A stretch of 64,000 nt of DNA, taken from assembly GCA_900110395.1 (NCBI GenBank), contig FODP01000033.1:1-64000 (forward strand), given 5' to 3'. This stretch comes from Rhodospirillales bacterium URHD0017. GTDB lineage: Bacteria > Pseudomonadota > Alphaproteobacteria > Reyranellales > Reyranellaceae. Positions 56,939-64,000 of the stretch are shown piece by piece (within the stretch, counting starts at the first letter, position 1; every line of letters starts with the position of its first letter). A model generated the notes under the pieces. The model did no database searches. It had not been told where the DNA came from and saw nothing but the letters and a program-made list of their open reading frames with translations. Made by a program: the position numbers and the translations under genes.

Positions 56939-57961
56939 TCAGGCATCGACCAGCTCCTTGGCAACCGGAGCGCCGACGCCGCCACGATCGTGCAGCCAGC
57001 AGGCGGCGCGGCTCGCGCCCGCCGCCATCAGGTTCGGTCGCTCGACCAGGCAGCGCTGGCCGCGGAAGGTGCAGCGCGGGTTGAAGGCGCAGCCCGGCGG
57101 GATCTCGGTGAGCCGCGGCATGGCGCCGTCGATCTGGGTCAGCCTGTCGTGGCGCACGCCCAGGCTCGGGATCGAGCCCATCAGGCCCTTGGTGTAGGGG
57201 TGCTTGGCCTGCTTGACCACGTCGCGCACCGGGCCGATCTCGGCGATGCGGCCGGCATACATGACGGCGACGCGATCGGCGGTCTCGGCGATCACGCCCA
57301 TGTCGTGGGTCACCAGCATCACCGCGGTCTGATGCTCGCGGCAGAGCTTCTTCAGGAGCGCGATGATCTGCGCCTGGATCGAGACGTCGAGCGCCGTCGT
57401 CGGTTCATCGGCCACGATCAGGCGCGGATCGGCGCAGAGCGCGAGCGCGATCACGACGCGCTGGCGCATGCCGCCGGAGAACTGGTGCGGATAGTGGTCG
57501 ATCCGGTTCTCGGCGCCCGGGATGCCGACCTCCTTCAGGAGGTCGAGGGCGCGCTTGCGCGCCTGGCTGCCAGAGAGCGGCAGATGGGTCTGGATGGTCT
57601 CGACGAGCTGGCGGCCGATCGAATAGAGCGGGTTCAGGCTGGTCAGCGGATCCTGGAAGATGGCGCCGATCCTGTGGCCTCGGATCTTGCGCATCTCCTC
57701 GTAGGGCAGGTTGTCGATGCGCCGGCCTTCGAGCTTGACCTCGCCGCCGGCGATGCGGCCGGGCGGCTCGAGCAGGCCGATGATGGCGTTGCCGGTCAGC
57801 GACTTGCCGGCGCCCGATTCACCCACGACGCCCAGGACCTCGCCGGGGGCGATGTCGAAGGAGACGTCGTCGACGGCGAGCAGCGTGCCGCGGCGCGTCG
57901 GGAACTCGACCCTGAGATTCTTCACTTCGAGAAGCGGCGGATTATTGGAGGGGCTGGCCAT
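56939..57961 (-). CDS. Peptide-type ABC transporter ATPase (DppD/OppD family)
   Basis: This is a 340-residue ATPase: Walker A VGESGAGKSLTGNAI, Q-loop FQDPLTSLNPLYS, signature FSGGMRQRVVIALALCADPR, Walker B LIVADEPTTALDV and H-loop VTHDMGVIAETAD. The C-terminal GCAFNPRCTFRGQRCLVERP cluster matches OppD/DppD. It forms a heterodimer with the following DppF-type subunit to drive import. Upstream, a 118-base gap containing a palindromic repeat separates it from the permease gene, so ATPase transcript levels may differ. Confidence 0.93.
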   Translation of the reverse strand: MASPSNNPPLLEVKNLRVEFPTRRGTLLAVDDVSFDIAPGEVLGVVGESGAGKSLTGNAIIGLLEPPGRIAGGEVKLEGRRIDNLPYEEMRKIRGHRIGAIFQDPLTSLNPLYSIGRQLVETIQTHLPLSGSQARKRALDLLKEVGIPGAENRIDHYPHQFSGGMRQRVVIALALCADPRLIVADEPTTALDVSIQAQIIALLKKLCREHQTAVMLVTHDMGVIAETADRVAVMYAGRIAEIGPVRDVVKQAKHPYTKGLMGSIPSLGVRHDRLTQIDGAMPRLTEIPPGCAFNPRCTFRGQRCLVERPNLMAAGASRAACWLHDRGGVGAPVAKELVDA

Positions 57962-57975
57962 TAGCGTTCCCCTGG

Positions 57976-58043
57976 CATCCCGAGGCCGAAGGCCGAGGGA
58001 CCTTTGCTGGACCAGGAAAGGTCCCTCGCTGCGCTCGGGATGA
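57976..58043. repeat. Dispersed palindromic repeat inside the dpp-type operon
   Basis: The segment starts CATCCCGAG and ends CTCGGGATGAC, with inner arms CGAGGGACCTTT and AAAGGTCCCTCG around an eleven-base loop. It shares these blocks with the longer element at 7538-7673. It sits between the DppC-type permease and DppD-type ATPase genes. It is predicted to form a strong hairpin in the operon mRNA, which could stabilise the upstream part or reduce expression of the ATPases. Confidence 0.8.
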
Positions 58044-58079
58044 CAGTCATGGTGCGTCGGCTACCTCGGGTCATCATTC

Positions 58080-59015
58080 TCATCGCAACTTCGGGTTCAG
58101 CGCGTCGCGCAGCCAGTCGCCTAAAAGGTTCACAGCCAGCACGAGGGCGGCGAGCGTGGCGCCGGGGAAGACGGTAATCCACCAGTCGCCCGATTGCAGG
58201 ACCTCGTTGCCGAGGCGAATGAGCGTGCCGAGCGAGGGCTCGGTCGAGGGCAGGCCGACGCCCAGGAAGCTCAGCGTCGCCTCTGTGATGATGGCAAGGC
58301 CGAGGTTGATGGTGGCGATGACCAGCACCGGGCCGGTGACGTTGGGCAGCACGTGGCGGACCATGATCAGCGCCGGCGACAGGCCGATCACGCGGGCCGC
58401 CTGGACGTACTCCTTGTTCTTCTCGACCAGGACCGAGCCGCGCACGGTGCGCGCGTACTGCACCCAGAAGCTGAGACCGATGGCGCCGACGATGACGAAG
58501 ATCGCGATCTCGTCGTGGCGCTGCACCGAGATGATTCCGCGCACCACGCCGTCGATCAGCAGCGCCACCAGGATGGCCGGGAAGGTGAGCTGCACGTCGG
58601 CGATGCGCATGATGACCGCATCGGTCACCCCGCCGATATAGCCGCTGACCAGGCCGAGCGCGATGCCGAGCACCATGGCGACGACCACCGAGGCGAAGCC
58701 CACGACCAGCGACAGGCGCGTGCCGTACATGATGGAGCTCAGCACGTCCCTGCCCTGGTCGTCGGTGCCGAGGGGAAAGGTCCAGTCGCCGTCGGGCGAG
58801 ACCAGCACCGGCGGCTTCAGCCCGTCGCTGAGGCTGAGGGTCGCCGGATCGAACGGCGTATGCGGCGCCAGAACCGGCGAGAGGAACGCCACGGCGACGA
58901 TGAAGAAGGTCGCCGCCGCCGCGGTCACCGTCATGGGCGAGGACTTGAAGCTCCACCAGACGTCGCTGTCGGTGAACCGATGCAGCCAGCCGCCAAGAGC
59001 CGATTGCGTGGCCAT
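58080..59015 (-). CDS. Peptide-type ABC transporter permease (DppC family)
   Basis: This is a 311-residue inner-membrane protein with six helices. Family features are WTFPLGTDDQGRDVLSSIMY, LSLVVGFASVVVAMVLGIAL, the EAA loop around NKEYVQAARVIGLSPALIMV and VLPNVTGPVLV, ITEATLSFLGVGLPSTEPSL and AVNLLGDWLRDALNPKLR. It forms the translocation channel with the DppB-type subunit encoded one base upstream. Its GC content and codon use match the operon, so the repeat that follows its stop is an insertion rather than a border. Confidence 0.93.
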   Translation of the reverse strand: MATQSALGGWLHRFTDSDVWWSFKSSPMTVTAAAATFFIVAVAFLSPVLAPHTPFDPATLSLSDGLKPPVLVSPDGDWTFPLGTDDQGRDVLSSIMYGTRLSLVVGFASVVVAMVLGIALGLVSGYIGGVTDAVIMRIADVQLTFPAILVALLIDGVVRGIISVQRHDEIAIFVIVGAIGLSFWVQYARTVRGSVLVEKNKEYVQAARVIGLSPALIMVRHVLPNVTGPVLVIATINLGLAIITEATLSFLGVGLPSTEPSLGTLIRLGNEVLQSGDWWITVFPGATLAALVLAVNLLGDWLRDALNPKLR

Positions 59016-59016
59016 G

Positions 59017-60009
59017 TCAGTGTCCCGCCATGCGCGGGCCGCCGGTCTGGCTGCGCAGGCGCGGGTCGACGGCGAAATAGAGCAGATCGACCGTAAGGTT
59101 GATCAGGACGAACAACAGTCCGATCAGCAGCAGGTAGGCGGCCATCACCGGGATGTCGGAGAACTGCACCGACTGGATGAAGAGCTGGCCGACGCCCGGC
59201 CAGGCGAACACCGTCTCGGTGACGATGGCAAACGCGATCAGCGCTCCGAGCTGCAGACCGGTCACGGTGATCACCGGCACCAGCGTGTTCTTGAGCGCAT
59301 GGCCGAAGTTGATGGCCCGGTTGGTGAGGCCGCGGGCACGCGCGAACTTGATGTAGTCGGTGCGCATCACCTCGAGCATCTCCGAGCGCACCAGCCGCAT
59401 GAGGAGCGTGAGTTGGAACAGGCCGAGCGTGATCGAGGGCAGGATCAGCGCCTTGAGCCCGGAGATCGTCAGGAAGTTGGTGGTCCACCAGCCGATCTGT
59501 ACCGTCTGGCCGCGCCCGAACGACGGCAGCCAGTGCAGGTACACGGCAAAGACCAGGATCAGCAGGATGCCGATCAGGAAGGTCGGCAGAGAGATGCCGA
59601 TCAGCGACACCGCCTGGAGCAGCCGGCTCGACCAGTGCTTCGGATAAAGGCCGGTATAGACGCCCATCGGCACGCCGACGAAGAGCGCGAACAGGGCGGC
59701 GCAGAACGACAGTTCCAGGGTGGCCGGCATGCGCTCGACGATCAGCCGTCCGACCGGCTCGGAGGTCCGGTAGCTGAGGCCGAAATTGCCGCGCGCCGCG
59801 TTGGACAGAAAGCGGAGAAACTGGATCGGCGCGGGGTCATTCAAGCCCAGCTTGGTGCGCAGCTCCTCGCGCTGCTCCATGGTCGTGTCCTGGCCTACCA
59901 TGGCGTTGATCGGATCGCCGACGTAGCGGAACAGCGAGAAGGCGACCAAGCCCACCGCCAGCAGAACGGCGATGGATTGCAAAAGTCGGCGCAGGATGAA
60001 GGCAATCAT
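59017..60009 (-). CDS. Peptide-type ABC transporter permease (DppB family)
   Basis: This is a 330-residue inner-membrane protein with six helices: ILRRLLQSIAVLLAVGLVAF, KLGLNDPAPIQFLRFLSNAA, NFGLSYRTSEPVGRLIVERM, the EAA loop around EVMRTDYIKFARARGLTNRA, and IVTETVFAWPGVGQLFIQSV. It is the first membrane subunit after the receptor gene, from which it is separated by 109 bases that contain a strong hairpin. Together with DppC it gives the pore for the peptide or opine-like solute bound by the receptor. Confidence 0.93.
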   Translation of the reverse strand: MIAFILRRLLQSIAVLLAVGLVAFSLFRYVGDPINAMVGQDTTMEQREELRTKLGLNDPAPIQFLRFLSNAARGNFGLSYRTSEPVGRLIVERMPATLELSFCAALFALFVGVPMGVYTGLYPKHWSSRLLQAVSLIGISLPTFLIGILLILVFAVYLHWLPSFGRGQTVQIGWWTTNFLTISGLKALILPSITLGLFQLTLLMRLVRSEMLEVMRTDYIKFARARGLTNRAINFGHALKNTLVPVITVTGLQLGALIAFAIVTETVFAWPGVGQLFIQSVQFSDIPVMAAYLLLIGLLFVLINLTVDLLYFAVDPRLRSQTGGPRMAGH

Positions 60010-60060
60010 GATGGATGGGTTCGGCCCGGCAGAGGCCTAGCAGGAAAGACGCCAAAACGG

Positions 60061-60099
60061 AACCGGCCCCGAACGCTGAAACAGCGTCCGGGGCCGGTT
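60061..60099 (-). terminator. Intercistronic hairpin between receptor and permease genes
   Basis: A stem of AACCGGCCCC with GGGGCCGGTT, extended after a small mismatch by ACGCTG/CAGCGT, closes an AAA loop. On the transcribed minus strand it follows the receptor stop by 20 bases, and a short T-run (CGTTTTGG) comes after. It is a likely partial terminator or 3'-end stabiliser that makes the receptor more abundant than the permeases. Confidence 0.8.
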
Positions 60100-60118
60100 T
60101 TCAGCAGTTACGCAGCCG

Positions 60119-61732
60119 CTACTTCACGTTGACGAAGCGCAGCGGGAACGAGTTGTCGGCCGGCTGCACCAGGTCGATGTTCTTGCGGGCCGCCCACACC
60201 AGCGCCTGCTGGTGCAGCGGGATGTAGGCAAAGTCGTCGACATAGAGCTTGGTGGCCTCGGCGATCTCGGCGTCGCGCTTGGCCTTGTCGGTCTCCTGCT
60301 CCATCTTGTCGGCCAACGCGTCGAGCTTGGGGTTCGAGTAGCCGCCGGCGTTGAACTGACCCTTCTTGGTCGCCTTGTTGGGCGTCTGGATCAGGGCCTC
60401 GAAGACGTTGTGCACGTCGTAGGTCTGGGCCGGCGACCAGCCGAGCATGTAGAAGCTCGTCTCGCCCGGCGACAGGTCGTTCTTGCGCAGGATCTTGGCG
60501 AAGTAGAGGTTGCGGGTCTGCGCCTTGAGAGTCACCTTCACGCCGATCTTGGCGAGCATCGCCACGACGGCCTGGCAGATCTTCTCGTCGTTGACGTAGC
60601 GGTCGTTGGGGCAATCCATGCCGACCTCGAAGCCGTTGGGATAGCCGGCGTCGGCCAGCATCTTCTTGGCTTCTTCCGGCTTGAGCAGCGCCGGCCGCTT
60701 GTCGAGATCCTTCATGTAGCCGTTGATGCCCGGCGCCACCATCAGGTTGGTCGGGAACGACTGGCCGCGCATCACGGTGCGCTTGATCGCGTCGACGTCG
60801 ATCGAGCGATGGATGGCCTCGCGGACGTTTTTGTCCTTGAACGGGTTCTTGCCCTTGACGTTGGACTCGAGCAGCTCGGGCCGCTCCTGGTCCATGCCGA
60901 GATAGACGACGCGCGTCTCGGGGCCTTCCATCACCTTGATGTTGGCGTCCTTTTTCAGCGTCTCGGTGTCGGCCGGCGGCACCTCGTAGGTCATGTCGAT
61001 GTCGCCCGCCTTCAGCGCCGCGATGCGCGTCGCCGGGTTGGCGACCGGGGCGAAGATGACCTCGGTGAGGTTGTGCTCGGGCTTGTCCCACCAGTTGGGG
61101 TTCGGAACGAGGATCGTCTTCTCGCCGGCGCGGCGCTCCTTCAGCATGAAGGGGCCGGTGCCCATGGCGTTGCGGGTGGCGAAATTCTCCTCGTTCTTGG
61201 TCATGTCCGCGGAGTTCTGGGCGTTGTTCTTCTCGGCCCACGCCTTGGACATCATGCCGAGGGCGGCCCATTTGTCGGCCAGCAGCGGGTCGGGATACTT
61301 GGTGGTGACGACGACGCGCATGTCGCCGTCCTTCTTGATCTCCTTCACTGACACGAAGTTGCTCTGCATGTTCGAGCCCGGGCCGTTGGCGCGGTTCAGC
61401 GAGAACACGACGTCGTCGGCGGTGAGCGGCGAGCCGTCATGGAACTTCACGCCCGGCCGGATGTCGAAGAACCAGGTCGTCGGATCGGTCTGGCCCCACT
61501 TGGTGGCGAGCGCCGGCTCGAGCTTGAGGTTCTTGTCGCGCCGGATCAGCGGGTCGTAGATGTTGGAATTGAAGGTCAGGAGGAAGGTCTCCTGACGGGC
61601 GTACGGGTCCATCGAACTGACGTCGCCCGAATTGGCCCATTTGAAGGTCTTGGCCTCGGCCAAGGACGTCATGCCGAAACCGGCGCAGGCGATCGCCGCC
61701 AGCGCAACAGACTGCCGCAGATTGAAAGTCAT
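60119..61732 (-). CDS. Peptide-type ABC transporter substrate-binding protein (DppA/OppA family)
   Basis: This is a 537-residue family-5 receptor with signal peptide (SVALAAIACAGFGMTSLAEA). Motifs are ATKWGQTDPTTWFFDIRPGV, KFHDGSPLTADDVVFSLNRA, GTGPFMLKERRAGEKTILVP, NPNWWDKPEHNLTEVIFAPV, KDKNVREAIHRSIDVDAIKR and VWAARKNIDLVQPADNSFPL. It delivers a peptide or similar compound to the DppBCDF-type system encoded downstream. AGAGGGAA lies before the ATG. It heads the operon and is divergent from the aminotransferase gene, so both may respond to the same nitrogen source. Confidence 0.93.
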   Translation of the reverse strand: MTFNLRQSVALAAIACAGFGMTSLAEAKTFKWANSGDVSSMDPYARQETFLLTFNSNIYDPLIRRDKNLKLEPALATKWGQTDPTTWFFDIRPGVKFHDGSPLTADDVVFSLNRANGPGSNMQSNFVSVKEIKKDGDMRVVVTTKYPDPLLADKWAALGMMSKAWAEKNNAQNSADMTKNEENFATRNAMGTGPFMLKERRAGEKTILVPNPNWWDKPEHNLTEVIFAPVANPATRIAALKAGDIDMTYEVPPADTETLKKDANIKVMEGPETRVVYLGMDQERPELLESNVKGKNPFKDKNVREAIHRSIDVDAIKRTVMRGQSFPTNLMVAPGINGYMKDLDKRPALLKPEEAKKMLADAGYPNGFEVGMDCPNDRYVNDEKICQAVVAMLAKIGVKVTLKAQTRNLYFAKILRKNDLSPGETSFYMLGWSPAQTYDVHNVFEALIQTPNKATKKGQFNAGGYSNPKLDALADKMEQETDKAKRDAEIAEATKLYVDDFAYIPLHQQALVWAARKNIDLVQPADNSFPLRFVNVK

Positions 61733-61942
61733 CGTGTTCCCTCTTTGTGGCGCCCCACCCATGCTGCGCCGACCGGTCGCCCCGACCCCTGGTGCTATGC
61801 GCTAGCGCATACCTACCTTACGTTGCACCGGGAGTGTGGTGGCGTCAATTGCCCAAATTTTTTGCATGGGCACATACGTTGGACATCCCCAGCCGGGGGC
61901 CGGTATCGTCCCGCTCCGGCAAATTTTTCTCAGGGTGCGGTC
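61733..61942. other. Divergent promoter region of the dpp-type operon and aminotransferase
   Basis: The 210-base gap between divergent starts has an AT-rich patch (CAATTGCCCAAATTTTTTGC near 61848) and GCTATGCGCTAGCGCATAC, a near-palindrome centred on GCTAGC at about 61800. The latter is a plausible regulator site. I could not assign -35/-10 boxes with confidence. Confidence 0.45.
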
Positions 61943-63352
61943 ATGAATGACGTCTCACGCAGCTTCCGCGGTAATTCCAACGCGGCTCGGGATATTGCGC
62001 ACCACCTGCACCCCTACACGAACTTCAAGAAGCACGAGGAAACCGGTCCACTCACCATCGTGCGCGGCCGCGGCATCTACGTCACCGACGACGACGGCAA
62101 GGAATACATCGAGGGCATGGCCGGCCTGTGGTCGGCGGCGCTGGGCTTCAGCAACGAGCGCCTGGCGACGGTGGCCTACGAGCAGATGAAGCAGCTGCCG
62201 TTCTACCATGCCTTCAACCAGCGCTCCCATGAGCCCGCGATCAACCTCGCCGAAAAGCTGAAGCAGATGGCGCCGGTCGAGATGTCGAAGGTGTTCTTCG
62301 CCAACTCGGGCTCGGAGGCCAACGACACCGTCGTCAAGATGGTGTGGTACATGAACAATGCGCTGGGCCGGCCCAACAAGAAGAAGATCGTCTCACGGCT
62401 GAAGGGCTATCACGGCATCACCGTGGCCTCGGGCAGCCTGACCGGCCTGCCCACCAACCACCGCTCGTTCGACCTGCCGATCCAGGGCGTCGTCCATACG
62501 CTGACACCGCACTACTACCGCGGCGCCAAGGATGGCGAGACCGAGGACCAGTTCACGACACGCTGCGCCCAGGAGCTCGAGGAGCTGATCGTCAAGGAAG
62601 GCGGCGCCGAGTATGTCGCCGCCATGATCTGCGAGCCGGTGATGGGTGCAGGCGGCGTGATCGTCCCGCCCAAGGGCTACTACGAGAAGATCCAGGCGGT
62701 CTGCACCAGGTACGACATGCTGTTCGTCGCCGACGAGGTGATCTGCGGCTTCGGGCGCACCGGCAACGTCTGGGGCAGCCAGACCATGAACATCAAGCCC
62801 GACATCCTGACCTGCGCCAAGGCGCTGTCGGCTTCGTTCCTGCCGATCTCGGCGGTGATGGTGAACGAGAAGGTCTACCAGGCCCTGATGAGCGAGAGCG
62901 ACAAGATCGGCACCTGGGGCCACGGCTTCACCTATTCGGGCCATCCGGTGGCGGCTGCCGTCGCGCTCGAGGCGCAGAAGATCTACGACGAGATGGACCT
63001 GTTCGGCCACGCCAAGCGCATGAGCCCGATCTTCACCAGGCACATCCAGTCGTTCGCCGACCATCCGCTGGTCGGCGAGGCGATGAGCGTCGGCATGATG
63101 GGCGCGCTCGAGATCGTCGCCGACAAGAAGACCAAGACGGCCTTCGACCTGGTCACGGTCGGCGCCGGCAACCGCGTCTACAACCACGCCGTGGCGCGTG
63201 GGCTGTTCATTCGCAACATGGGCGACCGAGTTGCGATCTGCCCGCCGCTGATCATCAACGAGACCGAGCTCGCCGACCTCTTCGGTCGCCTGCGCCAGGC
63301 GTTCGACGCGGCCCTCGCCGAGCTCAAGTCGGAAGGCCACTTCAAGGGCTGA
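61943..63352 (+). CDS. Class III (omega) aminotransferase
   Basis: This is a 469-residue PLP enzyme. Motifs are GRGIYVTDDDGKEYIEGMAG, LWSAALGFSNERLATVAYEQ, FANSGSEANDTVVKMVWYMN, GYHGITVASGSLTGL, CEPVMGAGGVIVPPKGYYEK, FVADEVICGFGRTGNVWGSQ and LTCAKALSASFLPISAVMVN, with PLP-lysine 293. Close relatives use pyruvate as acceptor and act on beta-alanine, putrescine, taurine or similar omega-amines. Divergent placement from a peptide-type importer suggests use of the imported amine, which is inference. A small membrane protein gene begins two bases after the stop. Confidence 0.92.
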   Translation: MNDVSRSFRGNSNAARDIAHHLHPYTNFKKHEETGPLTIVRGRGIYVTDDDGKEYIEGMAGLWSAALGFSNERLATVAYEQMKQLPFYHAFNQRSHEPAINLAEKLKQMAPVEMSKVFFANSGSEANDTVVKMVWYMNNALGRPNKKKIVSRLKGYHGITVASGSLTGLPTNHRSFDLPIQGVVHTLTPHYYRGAKDGETEDQFTTRCAQELEELIVKEGGAEYVAAMICEPVMGAGGVIVPPKGYYEKIQAVCTRYDMLFVADEVICGFGRTGNVWGSQTMNIKPDILTCAKALSASFLPISAVMVNEKVYQALMSESDKIGTWGHGFTYSGHPVAAAVALEAQKIYDEMDLFGHAKRMSPIFTRHIQSFADHPLVGEAMSVGMMGALEIVADKKTKTAFDLVTVGAGNRVYNHAVARGLFIRNMGDRVAICPPLIINETELADLFGRLRQAFDAALAELKSEGHFKG

Positions 63353-63353
63353 T

Positions 63354-63743
63354 GTGAGCCCAGACCTCCAAAGAGAGGACTGGGACAGTCCGCGCGTGTC
63401 TCCGCGCAGCGACGAAGCCAAGCCTGACTTGTCGCCACCGCTCGGCACCAGTCAGCGCATCCGCAATCGCGCCATCTGGGCGGTGGCCCTGTTCACCGCC
63501 GCGGTGCCCCCCGCCTTCGTGGCCCTGGGCGTCGCTGAAGTAGCGCTGGACAAGATCAACATCGCCTTTCCATTGGCCATGGGCTTCTGGCTGCTCGGGC
63601 TCGTATGCGCGCTGTGGGCCGCCATCCCCACCCTGCGCTATTGGGAGGCCCTGCCGCCGACGACGCGCTGGCTAGGCGCCCTGCCGATGCTGTCGGTCTC
63701 GCTGTTCTTCAGCGCCGCGCTGATCGCCGCACTGTTCGTCTGA
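63354..63743 (+). CDS. Small hypothetical membrane protein
   Basis: This is a 129-residue protein starting at GTG directly behind the aminotransferase gene. The first 35 residues are polar (QREDWDSPRVSPRSDEAKPD), followed by three membrane helices (IWAVALFTAAVPPAFVALGV, FPLAMGFWLLGLVCALWAAI and WLGALPMLSVSLFFSAALIA). I recognise no family. Its close spacing suggests co-transcription with the aminotransferase. Confidence 0.6.
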   Translation: MSPDLQREDWDSPRVSPRSDEAKPDLSPPLGTSQRIRNRAIWAVALFTAAVPPAFVALGVAEVALDKINIAFPLAMGFWLLGLVCALWAAIPTLRYWEALPPTTRWLGALPMLSVSLFFSAALIAALFV

Positions 63744-63804
63744 AAGCAAGGGCGGGCGGAAGCGCACCGAACAAGGGGATGCGACCGGCGCACCTCCGCC
63801 CTAC

Positions 63805-63829
63805 CCGGCGGCGTGCGGCGCCGGGTTGC
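63805..63829. terminator. GC-rich hairpin, possible terminator
   Basis: Arms ACCCGGCG and CGCCGGGT are separated by about eight bases, roughly 60 bases after the membrane-protein stop. There is no clear T-run, so termination would be weak. It marks the end of the chromosomal segment before the IS at the right edge. Confidence 0.4.
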
Positions 63830-63920
63830 GTGCTCTTCCTCGCCATCGTCTTATGTATGGACCGGAGAGATAGTGAACAGGTGTTCGGAGACATGGTGAA
63901 CACTCCAAGGGAGTGGACCC

Positions 63921-64000
63921 ATGAGGTTTTCGATGCCGTTCCGGAGCAAGGAAGAGGCTCGGGAGGAGCTGTGCCGGTTGGCCCTGGCGTCGGGGGCGAA
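63921..64000 (+). pseudogene. IS transposase, N-terminal start (IS481/IS3-like), cut by the window edge
   Basis: An ATG at 63921 with AAGGGAG eleven bases upstream opens MRFSMPFRSKEEAREELCRL and continues to the end of the window (ALASGA). MPFRSKEEAR-type starts followed by a helical LCRLAL segment belong to helix-turn-helix transposases of the IS481/IS3 group. The preceding 60 bases contain GTGAACAGGTGTTCGGAGAC and GGTGAACA, probably the IS left end. Family choice is tentative because only 26 codons are visible. It is classed as partial rather than broken. Confidence 0.55.

Overview
The window is high-GC DNA with long, tightly packed genes, many ATGA overlaps and a catabolic, transporter-rich gene set. 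There are many periplasmic binding proteins (TRAP, Bug/TctC, peptide, sugar and amino-acid types), TauD dioxygenases, a ChvI-like response regulator and GC-rich palindromic repeats. This suggests a soil or water alphaproteobacterium of the Hyphomicrobiales/Rhodospirillales type (Reyranella or Bradyrhizobium-like). That placement is inferred from gene content only. I saw no rRNA, tRNA or CRISPR array.

Left edge (1-3.1 kb): a scrambled accessory zone. It holds the 3' end of an IS3-type transposase, the antisense tail of a phage-like structural gene, two Rhs-style proline-rich C-terminal tails, an antisense IS66 TnpC tail, and small low-GC genes (a two-helix membrane protein, a Sel1/TPR-type protein and a small helical protein) placed where Rhs immunity genes usually sit. 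3.1-7.5 kb: a minus-strand operon of ECF sigma factor, membrane anti-sigma, CpxP/CnrX-like periplasmic sensor, DUF1800 and DUF1501. 7.5-13.1 kb: gamma-glutamyltransferase overlapping an amino-acid-type binding protein, a TRAP binding protein, an SMP-30-type lactonase and exonuclease III. 13.2-17.3 kb: DUF763, then an EEP-family phosphatase/nuclease overlapping a phospholipase D-VTT membrane fusion. 17.4-21.5 kb: a Rossmann protein, a DUF333 protein, a formylglycine-generating enzyme without a sulfatase, and an exported HAD phosphatase.

21.6-31.6 kb: serine hydrolase, DHA2 efflux pump, DUF1345/TspO pair, TRIC channel, pyrE, then a peptide-type ABC operon (binding protein, GNAT, two permeases, no ATPase) and a lipoprotein. 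31.6-37.8 kb: two TauD-family dioxygenases around an aspartoacylase-like enzyme and an IclR regulator, DUF1801, an ArsR/SRPBCC pair with a visible operator, and hisC. 38-45 kb: Bug receptor, TauE/SafE exporter, a CadC-like HTH/TPR regulator, a ChvI-like regulator and several small proteins. One of these is a 27-codon ORF with a complete Shine-Dalgarno sequence and its own terminator. 45-48 kb: DUF6671 zinc-ribbon protein, M20 peptidase and a class A beta-lactamase-fold hydrolase.

48.5-55.8 kb: a glycan-degradation block (GH18 with repeated C-terminal modules, GH17, lytic transglycosylase) followed by two orphan sugar-type binding proteins. 55.8-61.7 kb: a complete minus-strand dipeptide-type ABC operon. 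It is separated from the preceding genes by a palindromic repeat containing a 24-C homopolymer and interrupted by a second repeat family. The right edge carries a class III aminotransferase, a small membrane protein and the first codons of another IS transposase. Insertion-sequence pieces therefore bound both ends.
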